A stretch of DNA of 64,000 nt from Cymbomonas tetramitiformis (GCA_001247695.2 LGRX02034764.1:1-64000); one strand, 5' to 3'; shown: positions 1 through 11,600, counted from the stretch's first letter. Numbers and translations are program-made. Notes: generated by a model from the letters alone, not told the origin.

Positions 1-190
1 GGTTGCATGCTACAGAGACCAGGTTGCATGCGACAGAGGCCGGGTTGCATGCTACAGATGTCTGGTTGCATGCTACAGAGGCCAGGTTGCATGCGACAGA
101 GACCAGGTTGCATGCTACATATGCCAGGTTGCATGCTGGTGACGGGTGGTTGCATGCTGCAAGGGCCTTGTTGCATGCCGGTCACGGCTG
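1..190. repeat. 21 bp minisatellite, about 9 units
   Basis: Nine tandem units of 21 bp, each beginning GGTTGCATGC and continuing with ACAGAG(A/G)CC(A/G) or a variant. The first six units are the most regular and the last three decay. The array runs off the left edge of the window, so its full length is unknown. Short ORFs across it on both strands merely translate the repeat and are not genes. Confidence 0.9.
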
Positions 191-944
191 TATGAAGAAA
201 TAATTGATGACAAGGCAGATTTCAGGAGAAGATCTGCAATGACAATAATTATATTGAGGATCTGGTGGATTCCAGAAAAAGATCTGCAATGGCAATATCG
301 TGATCTGCCTGATGATTGGTGGAGGAGTACCGGAATCAGGCATATATGTGCACATGATTGGTCGATGGCAGATGTCAATACAGGAATCCTGCTAGTGATT
401 GTTAGAGAGCAACATGTTGAAAGGGAAGCTTGGAAAAGTGGACCTCAGTTAGTGTTGATCAAGAGAAATTAAGGACAAGTTTTACATGTTAGTGTTAGGC
501 TGTATGCCAAGACTGATATAGGGATATAGATGTTATAGGTCTGCGACCATACATTATATCGAAAAGTGATAGTATTGCTAGGCTGTGAAGCCAGTATATG
601 TCATGCAATTAAACAGTGGAACATAAGGCTAGAAGCCTATGTGATACACCAAAAACAATAGAAAACATAAAAAGAAAAGAAAGAAGATAAAGAAAAGAAA
701 GGAAAATAAAGATGTATAAGTTATCAGATATGCGCTGGTACAGCACAAAAGTACAAGAGTACGGTTGCTGTTGCGTGTGACGGAAATGCTGCCAACTATG
801 GCTTCGTTTATGCGGAACATGATTTTAAATAGTTTAATACGTCGAAACGCAATAGGCCTCACAAAAGAGTTAACTTCGCATTATGGTCTACGCACGTTCT
901 TGCCTGCTATGCAAGTTACGCAGCGTCTCAGCGTCTCCGCGTCA
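191..944. other. unassigned, AT-rich sequence
   Basis: No exon, RNA gene or mobile-element boundary could be recognised here. The sequence is AT-richer than its surroundings and has a purine-rich stretch (AAAGAAAAG-type) near 660-715. Confidence 0.5.
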
Positions 945-1620
945 AACCATCCCATATTACCCCCCACACCACCCTATATTACCCCCCATTGCCCCCTAAA
1001 CCATCCCATATTACCCCCAAACCATCCCCCATTACTCCCAAACCATTCCCCAAACCATCCCCCATTACCCCCAAACCATCCCCCAAACCATCATCCATTA
1101 CCCCCAAACCACCCCCCAACCATCCCCAAACCATCCCCATCACCCCCAAATCAGTCCCCAACACACCCCAAGCCATCCCCCATTACACCCCATGACCCTC
1201 AAACCATCCCCCATTATACCCCAAACCATTTCCCATTACCCCCATTACACCCCCAAACCATCCCCAACACCCCTTACCCCCAAACCATCTCCCAACACAC
1301 CCCAAAACATCCCCCATTACACCCCATTCCCCTCAAACCATCCCCCAACACACCCCAAAACAATCCCCATTACACCCCATTACGCCCCCAAATCATCCCC
1401 CCCATTACCCCCACATTACCCCCAAACCCATCCCCCAACATACCCCAAACCATCCCCCATTGCACCCCAAACCATCCCCCATTACCCCCAACATACCCCA
1501 AACCATCCCCCATTACCCCCATTACACCCCAAACCATCCCCCATTACGCCCTCAAACCATCCCCCAACACCCCTAAACCATGCACAAACAACCCCCAAAC
1601 CATCTCCCAACACTCCTCAT
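945..1620. repeat. C-rich minisatellite (CCATCCCCCATTACCCC type)
   Basis: About 670 bp of imperfect tandem units built from AAACCATCCCCCATTACCCCC with insertions and deletions. The strand asymmetry is extreme: almost no G on the plus strand. Reading frames through it give long Pro/His/Thr runs on plus and Gly/Met/Trp runs on minus; all are repeat artefacts. Confidence 0.9.
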
Positions 1621-1724
1621 ACAGCCGGTACAGGCTACCCTGTACCAATTGCAGGTGGTACAGGCCGGCCTGTACCAAAAACACGGCCGGTATATACCAG
1701 CAGCTCGCTCATATCGTAACATAT

Positions 1725-1970
1725 ACACTGAACGGCATGAGATCGGCAAGCAAAAGCCAACCCACCATCATCCCAGTGGATCTGAGAAGCAAATCAAGAG
1801 CAGGGCGGGGCTGTGACAAGATACCACAGACACATACATATTCCCATCCCAAATGCAAAGCAGCATGGAAAGATGATACGATGTGACCGATCGTCGCCAA
1901 ATAATTGTTGGTCTCTGGGTTACAGAGTAAGCGGACCCTGCTGGCATGCCCCCCAGTGGCTCCCGGTCGA
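1725..1970. repeat. dispersed repeat R1, copy 1
   Basis: This block, beginning near GAACGGCATGAGATCGGC and ending near GCTGGCATGCCCCCCAGTGGC, recurs with only scattered differences at 21597-21835. Partial relatives lie at 2518-2590, 2945-3065, 20885-21060 and 21180-21310. The copies sit next to LINE 3' ends, so R1 may be part of a related element. No coding function is apparent. Confidence 0.7.
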
Positions 1971-2857
1971 TGGATGGGACCTGTTGGTCCATGGTTATGT
2001 CATGAATGCAGTCACACCACACAGCATGGACACCCCATGTCAAAAAAAGAAAACATGCGGGCACCTAAGTGCTCCCCACAAAATTTAAGGGAAAACATAG
2101 AAGGTGTACTTCACCACCTTCTGCCTCTCCTCGCAACACACATATCGTAACATATACACACACGTACTGTGCATAGGCAGACCTGCGGTACACCGATTGT
2201 TTCTGCAATGTGCGCGAGTATTAGCTTGATTTGCAACCCGGGCGAAGAGAGACTATCTAATCGATTTGCTCTGCCATAGAGGCGCTGTGACCTATCCTGG
2301 GCGCCCCAGGCAAAATCGTGTCCAGCACGCACTGTCGGCGCGGACACTGGATGAGGGGAAACTCCCACACATGTGGGCACCGAAGTGCTCCCCACAAAAA
2401 TCAAGGGCAGGCACGGGATGTTGCCAACCCCTGCGCCTCTCCTTACAGCAAAGGCAGACTAGTCTGCCGCGTTCCCCAGGCGGCAGTGCCCATCAGAAGG
2501 ATAAGTAACACACATTGAACGGCATGAGATCCGCCGAAAAACGCCAACCCACCATCATCCCAGTGAAGTGAGAAGCATTCAGGAACTTGCAGCTGCACAT
2601 AATGACAGATGGAATCATACCCAACCCGGGGGACTTTTCACTCTCACTCGCACGGGCCGCACAGGGAATTTATAATCGGAAGCATCATTCAAGTAAGGGA
2701 GAGAAAGCCATGGGAGAGACTGGTGGGAGAGGGGGTGAGTGCAAAGAGAACGGGGAGACAAGCATTGGAGAGCTATCACACGCAAAGGGTACCTGGATAC
2801 AAACTCGGCGGATTTGTGCGAAGACACAGGAATCTCGAGAAAAGTGCGGTGCAGTAT

Positions 2858-2891
2858 GAATGGATGGATGGATGGATGGATGGATGGATGA
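2858..2891. repeat. (GGAT)n microsatellite
   Basis: Uninterrupted ATGG/GGAT tetranucleotide repeat of about eight units. A matching (ATGG)n tract lies at 20796-20828 in a very similar sequence context, which shows that the two flanking regions are related copies. Confidence 0.9.
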
Positions 2892-3134
2892 ACAAATGAT
2901 TGTCACACATGCGTGAGCGCGTAACGTGCGGAACCCATCAGCTACTGCGTGCCGGGTCTGGGTTACGGAGTGAGCGGCCGCTGCTGGCATGCCAGAACAG
3001 GGCGGGGCCGTGGTAAGACACCATTCGCTGCGACAAATCCCAAACCAACCCAAGCGCAAAGCACCACAACCGGAAACTGTGGGGCAGCTGGTATGTATGA
3101 TAAGTAACACACACAGACGCACAGGGCAGCTGCA

Positions 3135-5580
3135 AGAAACGTGGAAGAGAGCAAGGTGGTGACGTATGGGAATGAGCACCCGCACAAGTCGGTCGCCTTC
3201 GGGGGGCTCAGGCCGGCGGCGATGGCATCCTTGAAGAGGACACAGTGGCGGTTCAGTGGACAGCGGTACATGTTGGAGGATGCGGCGGAGAAAGAGGAGA
3301 GAGGAGGTGGACGAGGAGGGGGACGAGGAGGAAGATGAGGGGGTGGGACTCGGCAGTTCCATGGGGTGAAAGGTGAACGAAGTGGGTCCGGCAGCTCTCC
3401 TTTGCGCTTGCGCGGGGGGTTCTTGCGGGGATGGTCATTCGACGGGTCCAGGAGGTGCCCGACTAGGGCCAGTTGGCAGCGCTGGCGGCGGGGCCTATGG
3501 GGGAGGCGGGGTCCAGGTCTCCGTCGTGGGGAGGGGGTGGCTCAATGGCGGACAGGGGAGGGGTTGGCGCTGATGAGTCAGGCTTGGGAGGATGCGTTGG
3601 AGGAGACCGACTATGCAATGCAGGCCGGGCGGGATGGACAGGAGGGTGAGCCGCAAGGGTCTGGGCAAACGGAACATGGGCAGTCTGGGGGGTGTTGGTA
3701 CAAAACCTAGTGGTTTTTGTACACTATATAGTGGCGTACCACTATATAGTGGAACTGGTACACTATATAGTGTACCAATTTCACTACATAGTGGAACTAC
3801 TACATTCTTGTCTATTACCCTTTGCTAAATTGGCTGATTCGCTTAAAGAGCTGCTAGGGGCTTCCTCGAAGGTCCTTTGAAAATTTGGAGACTTGTGTTG
3901 TCAAGTTCTCGAGCTGTTCTTTCTGCAGTGTCTTGTCAACTTTTTTATTCGAGGTCATCTTGACCCTCTAAATATTGGTTAAAGTAGCCCGAGTATCAGT
4001 CGATTTGATATACTGCTTGAGTAACAAACCATCGAGATTAGGGTTTAAGGAATGATGCCTCGACAATCTTCAATCATTCCTCGATAATACTCGACGAGGA
4101 CCCCGCCCTCCCGATATGATAGAAATGGTACACTATATAGTGGAATTGTATTTTTGCGAGCGGTTCAAAAAATTGAATGACATACAGTACACATTTGCAA
4201 GATCCCGACAACCCGATGACATCTTCGCGTGTTGGGTACGCCACTATATGAAAAATCACGTTCCACTATATAGTGTACCATTCCCACTAGGTTTTAGACA
4301 AAAATCACTAGGTTATGTCATGTCACCCCAATCTGGGCGGTCCCCCAGTGGGGCAGACGAGGCAGCAAGGAGGGCATCGCGGCTCTCCTTGGAGAGTACG
4401 GAAGCGGTGCGCCAAGATGCGGAGGATCTTTGGGCGGCAGAGGTTCAGGGAGTGGGTCTCGCAGAGGCTCGGTGTGTAAAGGTGTCCGGGGTTGTAGAGG
4501 GGCCCAACCAAGCGGCCTCGTCCCATCACCTGAGCATCCAGGATATCTTGGCTGAGTGGGATGACCCCTTGGCGCTGGGCCTAGGGCACGGGGCCTGGAC
4601 ACAGGAGTGGAGCGGGGCCTCACCAGAGCAGGCGGTGTCCTTGGCTGGGGAAGGGGTGGCCAATCTGATGGGGGCAAGCAGGTGTGTGGCTCGGCTTCTT
4701 GAGGGGGCTGCTGGCAATGAGGAAACTGGTGGGAAGGGTGTTTGTGATGAGCGGGGTGGGAATGAAGAGGTGGTGGGTGAAGTTACCACATGCCGGGCCC
4801 CTCAAAGCTAAGGGGCCCACCCCGGCAACGATGCCCACTTACAACAGGTTGCACAGCAACACACGGCGCCTCATCAACTCCCCCCCGCCCACATGGCGAG
4901 GTTGCTTGCCGTGCCGGAACTAACAGTGAGCAGTTGTTGGGAAGGCGAAGACCAGTTGGTGAACTATCGGCCACCGGGAGGGCTTGGGACACACATGCAA
5001 ATGTGGGGATGGGACCCCAAGTAGAAACAGCGCGGAACAGTAGTGGCGGTGCAAATGTGGAGCGCATTGCTCGCGTTCACAGATTTCTCGCATGGGTGTC
5101 CAGTGCAAAGGCTTCAGTGTTATGGAAGTGGGGGAAGAGGATTGCAGGCACAGTTTGGTAGTAGGCGCGCAAGGTCAGATGAAAGCAATGTAGTGTACCA
5201 TTCTCAGCCCCTTGGGACAACGCTTTGGAACACGGGACATGTGGTGGGTGGCCAAGCTCTCTTGAGACCAGGCTTAGGGGCAGGCAGTGAGCAGAGTGGT
5301 GGTGCTGAGGGTAGGTTTGGTGATGGGAAGATGGCTCGTGGTGCTCAGAGGGCGGAGGCGAATCGGCGTCGGGGGCATGGCATCAGTGCGCAGGCAGTGC
5401 AGTTGCAGAGGCGCTCAAGTGGCCCAGTGAGGCTTAGGGGGTCCCATTCTTCTCTATCAAGGTCCGGAAATTCCGGATAATAAGTGTCCCAAAAGTGTGG
5501 CTGAATCCTTTGATCCCTGGCGTGGGATCATAGCGCAGCCAAAAGAATTGTCCCGAGGATAAGCCACACACACCATGTAG
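3135..5580 (+). pseudogene. 5'-truncated LINE copy 1 (endonuclease remnant, 3' region, tail)
   Basis: This resembles the region 22583-24385 throughout. It starts inside the C-terminal endonuclease domain (peptide EESKVVTYG, compare EESKVAAY in copy 2), continues through an acidic/Gly-rich stretch and the motif ALARG-type C-terminus, and ends in the tail that contains AAATTCCGGATAATAAGTG and finishes GGATAAGCCACACACAC. The reading frame is broken several times and a 640 bp MITE interrupts it at 3690-4329. It is a dead fragment; the 5' truncation is typical of target-primed reverse transcription. Confidence 0.75.
3690..4329. mobile_element. 640 bp MITE with repeated CACTATATAGTG palindromes
   Basis: It interrupts LINE copy 1. 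Flanking octamers AGTCTGGG (3682-3689) and AATCTGGG (4330-4337) look like an 8 bp target duplication with one mismatch, and the uninterrupted LINE copy at 22.9-23.2 kb supports a single site. The ends are inverted: GGGTG...AACCTAGTGGTTTTTGT on the left and the complement of AACCTAGTGATTTTTGT on the right. Inside both ends the perfect palindrome CACTATATAGTG recurs (about six copies, 3718-3790, 4127-4145 and 4260-4276). There is no transposase ORF. The 8 bp TSD suggests hAT or a similar superfamily; this assignment is inference. Confidence 0.7.
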
Positions 5581-5769
5581 TAACTTGGTGTAGTATATGT
5601 TCTGCCATACATCCAATGGCACAACAATAGAGCTGTTGCCGACATCAATTGAGGGCCGATGTACCACTCTGATGCGAATCGAACCAACGTCAATTTTGAC
5701 TCCACAGAAGCCTCTCAGATTCCGCGATGTTTAAACTTCACCAAAATGCGCAATTTCACTGGGACTGAC

Positions 5770-6148
5770 CTTTCACTTTGCAAATCTGCGACATTCGTGA
5801 GCGGTCGTACATGTCATAATAACTGTCGGGAATCTCGTCCAAGCTGGTGTTGTGACTGAAAAAAAAGTAAGTTTCCATAACGTCCTGCTTCACATGTTGA
5901 TATCTATAGCAGCCTTTTGGATAGGATGTCCACATCTCTTCCAGCTCCCGGGAGGCGATGCGCTCTGAGGGGGTTTCAGGGTATACATCGTTGACTAGCT
6001 TCTCGCATTCATCAAAGCTATCTATGACTTCACCACATGCACACCCCCTGCTGCCCTCTTCACCCAAAATATAGTCCACGCGCTCTTCTTGTGGCACCAA
6101 GGGATCGGCTTCAACAACGTTCAGGTCAGCAAACATCGGACGGCAGCC
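5770..6148 (-). CDS. candidate exon: cysteine-containing extracellular module
   Basis: Open minus-strand segment bounded by an AG acceptor (TGCGCAG, exon from 6148) and a GTCAGT donor (exon ends 5770). It encodes RGCACGEVIDSFDECEKLV, then a spacer and PKGCYRYQH...YFFFSHNTS. The pattern CxC...C...PxGC...YF resembles short disulfide modules in large algal surface proteins. It would be the most downstream exon of the minus-strand series seen up to 20.1 kb. No homologue can be named. Coding status rests on splice sites, open frame and composition. Confidence 0.5.
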
Positions 6149-6255
6149 TGCGCACGAAGGCCCGGGTCAGTGAACATCGGACGGCAGCCTACGCAAGGGT
6201 GTCCACGTCTTGGCGCTTTATCCAACAGCATCTCACGCTCAACTACCTTGCATAC

Positions 6256-6543
6256 CTACCCTATCAACACACGCCCGAGCGCTGTTTTGGGGGGTACATG
6301 AGGGCGGCGAGCAGAGCTCTCAAGCGGATCCAATGGAGGGCTGCAGGGGCGCGGCGGGCCACGTGGCGCGCCTCCGTAGTCCAGGGTCTCCACGGAGTAC
6401 ACGCCCTGCATGGCCACGTCCACGCAGAACGCGTGCGATGCATCTGGCAGTGCGCTGGGCTCCTTGCGCGCTATTGGCGACAGAGTGCCAGTGGCATCTC
6501 GTATCCCCCTGTGATGCCCCACCCGCACCGCCACGCCCGGCAC
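6256..6543 (-). CDS. possible exon, unknown product
   Basis: Minus-strand open segment preceded by a CAG acceptor at 6544-6546. It encodes PGVAVRVGHH, then SHAFCVDVAMQGVYSVETLD, then a Pro-rich stretch. The middle part looks like ordinary globular protein sequence, while the Pro-rich end may already be intron. A donor is not clear. It may belong to the same gene as its neighbours. Confidence 0.3.
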   Translation of the reverse strand: MPGVAVRVGHHRGIRDATGTLSPIARKEPSALPDASHAFCVDVAMQGVYSVETLDYGGAPRGPPRPCSPPLDPLESSARRPHVPPKTALGRVLIG

Positions 6544-7179
6544 CTGGTGTACTGCGAGGTCGCGTATCTACCCTGCTCCACGCTACGCGACGCCGCCTGC
6601 CGAGTTCAAGATGCGCTTCGCCGCACTCAACGCAGCTGGCCTGCTGTCACTGGCGCTTCAGCATCCATACACAAACAAATAGGTCACAGCGGTCTGTCAC
6701 CACCGGCTCTTGTCCATCCAAACACAAATCGCCACTACCTTATCGGCTAGCCTGCCACTACTGGCTCTCCACCAGCCATACGGAAATTTGCCATTACCAC
6801 CAAGTCGATCGCCCCGCTGCCGCCAGCTTTTCGCTACTTTGGCAACATAGCATTGAGCGAACCTACCAAGGAATGTTGGAGGTTGAAGCCGCGACAGCCG
6901 CGACTATCAGGCCTGTTGCTGGGTGGCCTGGGTCGCGAGGAGCCTCGCCACCATCATGCGGGACTCAGGCCTTAGACGAGCTCGCGAGTTCGTTCTGAGA
7001 TGACGATCACGTGCAGTGCAAGAGCGTTCACGCATAACAATAGCAGGGACGGGGACCGCCCCACAGCTCTGCTTCATGGATCGGCCCTTGCCTGTAGTCT
7101 GCGCACTTTGCGGTACACTGCGATTTGCCAGCAGCAAACACTGGCGGGCTTGCGCGGGCATGTGCCAAGAGGGACGCAC

Positions 7180-7414
7180 CATGATATGGTGGAGGTAGCA
7201 GCGGGGAAATAAGCAATCCCGCGGATGAGAACGGTATTTGTGCCTGGGCAAGTGTCGTTGATTGGCAGCGTGACATGGGACGAGACGAAGCCTTTGTAAC
7301 CGTGTGCGTGCATGAAGTGCCGCAGCTCGTCAGGGGCATTGCCATTGGTTGACAAGGAATCTCCGCTGATGCTCACCGCCGTAGCACCATTGCAGGAGAG
7401 CAGGGACTGGTTCC
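7180..7414 (-). CDS. candidate exon, extracellular-type
   Basis: Bounded by CCCGCAG acceptor (exon from 7414) and GTGCGT donor (exon ends 7180). The frame encodes SLLSCNGATAVSISGDSL, then HGYKGFVSSHVTLPIND and TNTVLIRGIAYFPA. Composition is that of a beta-rich extracellular domain with few cysteines. The family is not recognised. The neighbouring 20 bp minisatellite upstream would lie in an intron. Confidence 0.45.
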
Positions 7415-7539
7415 CTGCGGGAGAGCTTCCACACGCTGATGAGCCTCGGCGTGCGGTGGCGCGATGCTGCTGCGGAAGGGGAAGGGGGGTGATGCCAATA
7501 CCGCAGCACTTTTACTGGGTAAAGAATCGCTCGCAGATG

Positions 7540-7726
7540 GGAACACAAAGGGGGAGACGTGCACAAAAAGGGGGAGACGTGCACAAAAAGGGGGAGACGT
7601 GCACAAAAGGAGACGTGCACACAAAGGGGGGAGACGTGCACAAAAGGGGAGACGTGCACACGTGCACAAAAGGGAGACGGTGCACAAAAAGGGGACACAC
7701 GTGCACAAAAAGGGGAGACGTGCACA
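7540..7726. repeat. 20 bp minisatellite GGGGGAGACGTGCACAAAAA
   Basis: About nine imperfect tandem units with variable A and G run lengths. Reading frames give Lys/Thr/Gly-rich or Phe/Cys/Val-rich repeats on the two strands, neither of which is a credible gene. Confidence 0.9.
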
Positions 7727-7954
7727 TGCTTTCTTTCCCCACTGATCTCGATGCCAGAAGGCACATATGCTCAACATAATTGAAAAACAGCATTTCTCTG
7801 TCGAGATGAGTGAGGTGAAGCGCGCTAGTGCATACATTATTTGTTAGGGTTTTACTCCTTGCAACCGTACAGCGCCCATTAGGTCCTGTGCAGGTGGAGG
7901 GAAGGCAAGAGAAGTGCGCTCAGAGGCCGGTGCCAGTTTGGCCACATTTGTGCA

Positions 7955-8275
7955 ATTGTGACTGTGACTGCTGTTCTAAGAGACATCAAGGCGGCACTGC
8001 GCTCAGGCTGTCATCTTTGGCGCTGCCCTCAGGCTGTCATCCTCAGCCTGGCTGAGGATGACATCTGCTCAATCTGGCAACCTTTTTCAAAACCAATAAA
8101 GTTGCGCGACTCCCCATTCAAACATTTTGTCATTAGCCCCGGATCCCATCGGTGCAGTCGTTTCGTGGAAGAACAAAGCGGAGTCCGGCGTCGGTTTGGA
8201 GTCTGCGGTACAATTGCCACTGTGACTGCTGTTCTAGGAAAAATCAAAACGGCGCTGCCCTGAGGCTGTCGACTT
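7955..8275. repeat. direct repeat of about 55 bp, two copies
   Basis: The sequence GTGACTGCTGTTCTA(A/G)GA...ATCAA...GCG...CTGAGGCTGTC at about 7962-8030 recurs at 8220-8272 with roughly 15% divergence. Each copy is followed by AGGCAACCTTTTT-type sequence. It suggests a local segmental duplication of about 260 bp. No coding potential was found. Confidence 0.55.
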
Positions 8276-8686
8276 CGGGCCTCTGCTAATCAGGCAACCT
8301 TTTTTGAAACCACTAAAATTCCGTGGGCTCCGATTTACAGATCTCTAGGACCATGCAGGAGTAGACAGTAAAGGCTTACGCGCCCCTAATCATAGTCAAT
8401 ACTCTTCAAAGATGCGTGTAGCTTATCGTGTTTGACAAATGGTTTAGACAACTTGGGAATCTCATTCGACAATATCGTTGTAGTAGATCTAAAATCGTAT
8501 TTCACGAGATCATTGGAGCACATCGGAATTCGCATTTCACAATATCATTGCAGCGCATTGGGAATTCACAATATCATTGGAGTGGGTAGGGAAGCAATTT
8601 TATGGCATCTACACAGAACTCGCATGCTTACATAAAGTTTTGTACAAACGCGCTCTGGGCCTGTGATCAGACGGAGGCGAACGCAC

Positions 8687-8968
8687 CTGAGGTGCAATAC
8701 TCTGGGCCTGAGATGGGCCCCCCATCCAAATATGGGTACAATTCCACATCGTAAATCCCAACGGTACTCGAATACTGAACCGCTGCACTGGATGAAAGGG
8801 CGCACGCGCCGCGATTGGCGGCATAGAATGTAAAGAAGGCACACGTGGGCGCTGCCGCGCAGCGAGCCTGGCAGGCAGCCGCGCTCCGCTCGGAGGTGTA
8901 CACCGCGACGCCGTTCTTGAAGCCACCAGCATCATGGGGCATGAAGTACGCGTACTCGGTGTGGCAAC
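8687..8968 (-). CDS. candidate exon: PAN/Apple-like domain
   Basis: Bounded by an AG acceptor (CAACAG, exon from 8968) and a GTGCGT donor (ends 8687). It encodes HTEYAYFMPHDAGGFKNG, then ERSAAACQARCAAAPTCAFF, then RGACALSSSA and GPEYC. The spacing C-x3-C-x5-C-x2-F...C-x-L is the core of PAN/Apple domains, which bind proteins or carbohydrates outside the cell. The exon length (282 nt, 94 codons) suits one whole domain. It is part of the minus-strand exon series. Confidence 0.6.
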
Positions 8969-9279
8969 CTGTTGATGAACCAGAGACCGAGTTGCATGCA
9001 CCATCCCCAGCATGCCTTGTCAGTGGACCGTTGGATGCTCGAGTCGGAAGAACTCAAGTTGAACCGCCACCAGCGTAAAGGGTTGACGCGCCTGTCACAA
9101 ACATGGCTAGTGCCCTGGGAATGCTATTGCTGCACACCCTTTTCTTAAGGGCATGCATTTGCCTTGGTGACTCCCGCGTGCTTGGACGGGAGATATGAGC
9201 CTTCCTGAATACTTGCCAGTTCCAACCACAGGCCAGTAGTGTCCAACACGATGGATGCCAGCTCATCCCAAGCGACACC

Positions 9280-9490
9280 CAGAGAGAGAGTGTGTGTTTG
9301 TGTATGGCTTATCCTTGGAGAGAGAGAGAGAGAGAGTGTGTGTGTGTGCGTGTGTAGCTTATCCTTGGACTGACTCCTTTGGCACACCGTAGCCGCAGAA
9401 GATCAGCTGTACTATGTACCCACACCGGGGAGTGTGTGGCTTATCCTTGGAGAGAGAGAGTGTGTGTGTGTGTTCGCGTGTCTTTGTTTG
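9280..9490. repeat. (AG)n/(TG)n microsatellites between LINE tail fragments
   Basis: Tracts of AGAGAG and TGTGTG alternate with GGCTTATCCTTGG, the reverse complement of the LINE tail end. The fuller tail piece at about 9355-9430 reads CTTATCCTTGGACTGACTCC and on to TATGTACCCACACCGGGG. The arrangement suggests repeated insertion of minus-oriented LINE tails into dinucleotide tracts, followed by slippage. Confidence 0.65.
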
Positions 9491-9640
9491 TGTGCGATTA
9501 TCCGTTTGCCGATTTCTCTGACAGGCAGGACATTCTAGGAAGAACGGTGGAGCCCAAACGGTCAAGAGGCTGCGCGGAAGCCCGGATGAGTGACTGTACA
9601 CTGCCAGCTGTGCAGAGGCCACGCACCTGTATGTGGCAAC

Positions 9641-9875
9641 CTGCACTCATATAGGAACCCACATCCATGCCTGCACGGATCATTGTTGCGATCCTCGCAC
9701 TCCGATTCCTCATAGCGATCTAGCATTGGCACGTAGCCTTCAGCGCAGGTCTGTGGCTCGTCCCATAGCTCTTCCGACGCACAGCAATCTTCCCAATCGT
9801 CTGTGCACTTTGTCCTGTCATGAACGCCGAAGTTGTCTGTGCCCAACACGTGTGCGGTGTCAGAAAGCATTGGCG
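9641..9875 (-). CDS. candidate exon: Cys-rich module
   Basis: Bounded by CATTCAG acceptor (from 9875) and a GTTGCC donor (ends 9641). It encodes TKCTDDWEDCCASEELWDEP, QTCAEGYVPM and CEDRNNDPCRHGCGFLYEC. Closely spaced cysteines with Trp and acidic residues indicate a small disulfide-rich extracellular module. The family cannot be named. Same strand and style as the exons on either side. Confidence 0.5.
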
Positions 9876-9904
9876 CTGAATGCCGGGCGTCCCGAAACAA
9901 ACTC

Positions 9905-9982
9905 AAGAATCATCATCATCATCATCACCACCACCACCATCATCATCACCATCATCATCACCACCACCACCATCATCATCAG
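9905..9982. repeat. CAT/CAC trinucleotide tract
   Basis: A run of CAT and CAC triplets of about 75 bp. In one plus frame it would read as more than 20 histidines, but it sits upstream of a minus-strand exon, most likely in an intron, and is best treated as a microsatellite. Confidence 0.9.
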
Positions 9983-10379
9983 AATCATAGTATGCCAGGC
10001 ACAGCACACGTCACATGGAAATCACGCTTTATATATTGTAAGTATTGTATTGTCTTGGCATGTTTTCCTTGGCTTGTGCTGTCCTGTCTTGAATAGGGGG
10101 GCACAGTGCGGTTTTGCTGTGTTGTGTTATGCATGCAGACAAGCGCGTATTCTTGCATATCCTAATGCACTACTACCGGTATCTTAGCTACCAGGCTGTA
10201 TAGGAAGTGCTATTGGGCTGCTCTGTAGACTCCCGCCGGGTGTTGCAGACGAATCCAGACACCCCAACCCGAATAACACGGAATGAGGCACAACACAGAT
10301 GCATTGTATGCGAATCCTTGGGTCGAATTCTTTGATAGGCAGTATCCAAGCTACCTGATTGCCATAGAAACAAAATTTG

Positions 10380-11600
10380 GCTGCACGGTGCACGCACGCC
10401 AAGGATCAAAGGCTCCAGCACACCTTTCGGGAAATTCATCCAGATTCTCCGGAGCTCTCTGGTGGAGACCGAGACCCCCTAGGCCCTACTAAGCCACCCG
10501 AGCGCTTCTGTGACTGCTCCACTCACGCACTCCAGCCGGCCCGCCACAGCCGGTTCACATCCACCCTTCGAGCTGCCCGAGCCAAATCCCAACCGCCAGG
10601 TCTCCGTCGAGAGATCCCACCACCCTTCCTAACTGCTCCAGAGCCCCGCCGTGCGCCCGGCTTCTCACCCACAACACGCTGGGGTTTTCCCAAATGGGCT
10701 GAGAATGACAACTTGCATCTCTTCCTCCAAAACTTGAGTGCCGGCCATCCAGCTGTGTCTGCAACCCCCTGCCCCCAACACTCGCCCTATCACACGGAAG
10801 TCCCTGCACTGAGCCCTCCATGGTTAGGCTGGGAGCGTGGGGTCTGTGTACGGAATCTGCTATGCGCCCACCATTCTGTGCCATTATATGTGCCATTCTG
10901 TGCTGTATGTCACCACCGAGGAGCCCGTCTGCAGTATGGATGCCTAATCCTGACCCCAACCGGCGGCCAATACTTCACCAGGCGGTTGTCGCCTTCATTG
11001 CGGTTAGTTCTGGCGTGGCCAGCGTCCTCACCCCAGCACTAGCCTCCTCACGGCAAGGACCCCAGTCCAAGCTCCCTGGGATGGGGCGGGCAAGATGCAC
11101 GACTTCTCCGCGTTGGATATGCGATGCACCCGCCATTTCGTGCTGGCCCGACCTGAGGCCTGATCTCCACTGATGCCTGGTCCCGAGTTCTAAAGGCAGC
11201 CGGTAGTTCACAATCAGGCCGCCGCCCCCAGCGGCAGCTCTCCATCACTGCTAGTTCCGGCGCAACCGGCGTGTTCAGCAGGGGGGGCAGGACCAGCTGA
11301 TGAGATGCCCCATGCTGCCGTGCTGCCAGTTGTAACTGGCAATCTCTGTCGGGATGGACTCCCAGGCGCTGGGGAGTCCGGCGCGTGTCAACACCCCCCA
11401 CAACTACCCCACCGGAAGTTCGCCCAAACCCTAAACCCAACCTCTTCGAGGGCACCTGCTGTCCTAGTCCCCACACTCAAGAGCCGAGTCACCTGCTGTC
11501 CTAGTCCCCACACTCAAGAGCCGAGTCACCTGCTCAAGAGTGCCCTCTCAAATCGTAAACTAGTTCGCGCATCACCAGCAGCTGGAAGTTGAGGGGAGCA
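10380..11600 (-). pseudogene. LINE 3' fragment, minus strand (copy 4)
   Basis: On the minus strand the 3' end of the LINE family is recognisable: the peptide GRGLQTQLDG...CHSQP aligns with GRGLQAQFGS...YHSQP of copy 1 near 5.1 kb, and the fragment ends in the tail (GGATCAAAGG, AATTCATCCAGATTCTCCGGAGCTC) at 10380-10460. A 44 bp direct repeat of CACCTGCTGTCCTAGTCCCC lies at 11450-11530. No intact frame remains. Confidence 0.55.

Noticed and set aside
765..1886. 373-codon Pro/His/Thr-rich open frame on plus
   Set aside because: It is a translation of the C-rich minisatellite at 945-1620; other frames and the opposite strand are equally open.
2685..3362. 225-codon minus-strand Ser/Pro/His-rich frame
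   Set aside because: It is antisense to LINE remnant and crosses a (GGAT)n tract giving a Ser-Ile-His-Pro repeat; no domain.
6210..6998. 262-codon plus frame
   Set aside because: GC-rich, low-complexity composition with no motif, and opposite in strand to a better exon candidate at 6256-6543.
7330..7837. Several 140-155 codon frames on both strands
   Set aside because: They are produced by the 20 bp minisatellite at 7540-7726.
9833..10096. Frame with a run of more than 20 histidines
   Set aside because: It arises from a CAT/CAC microsatellite; the flanking residues match the opposite strand's exon.
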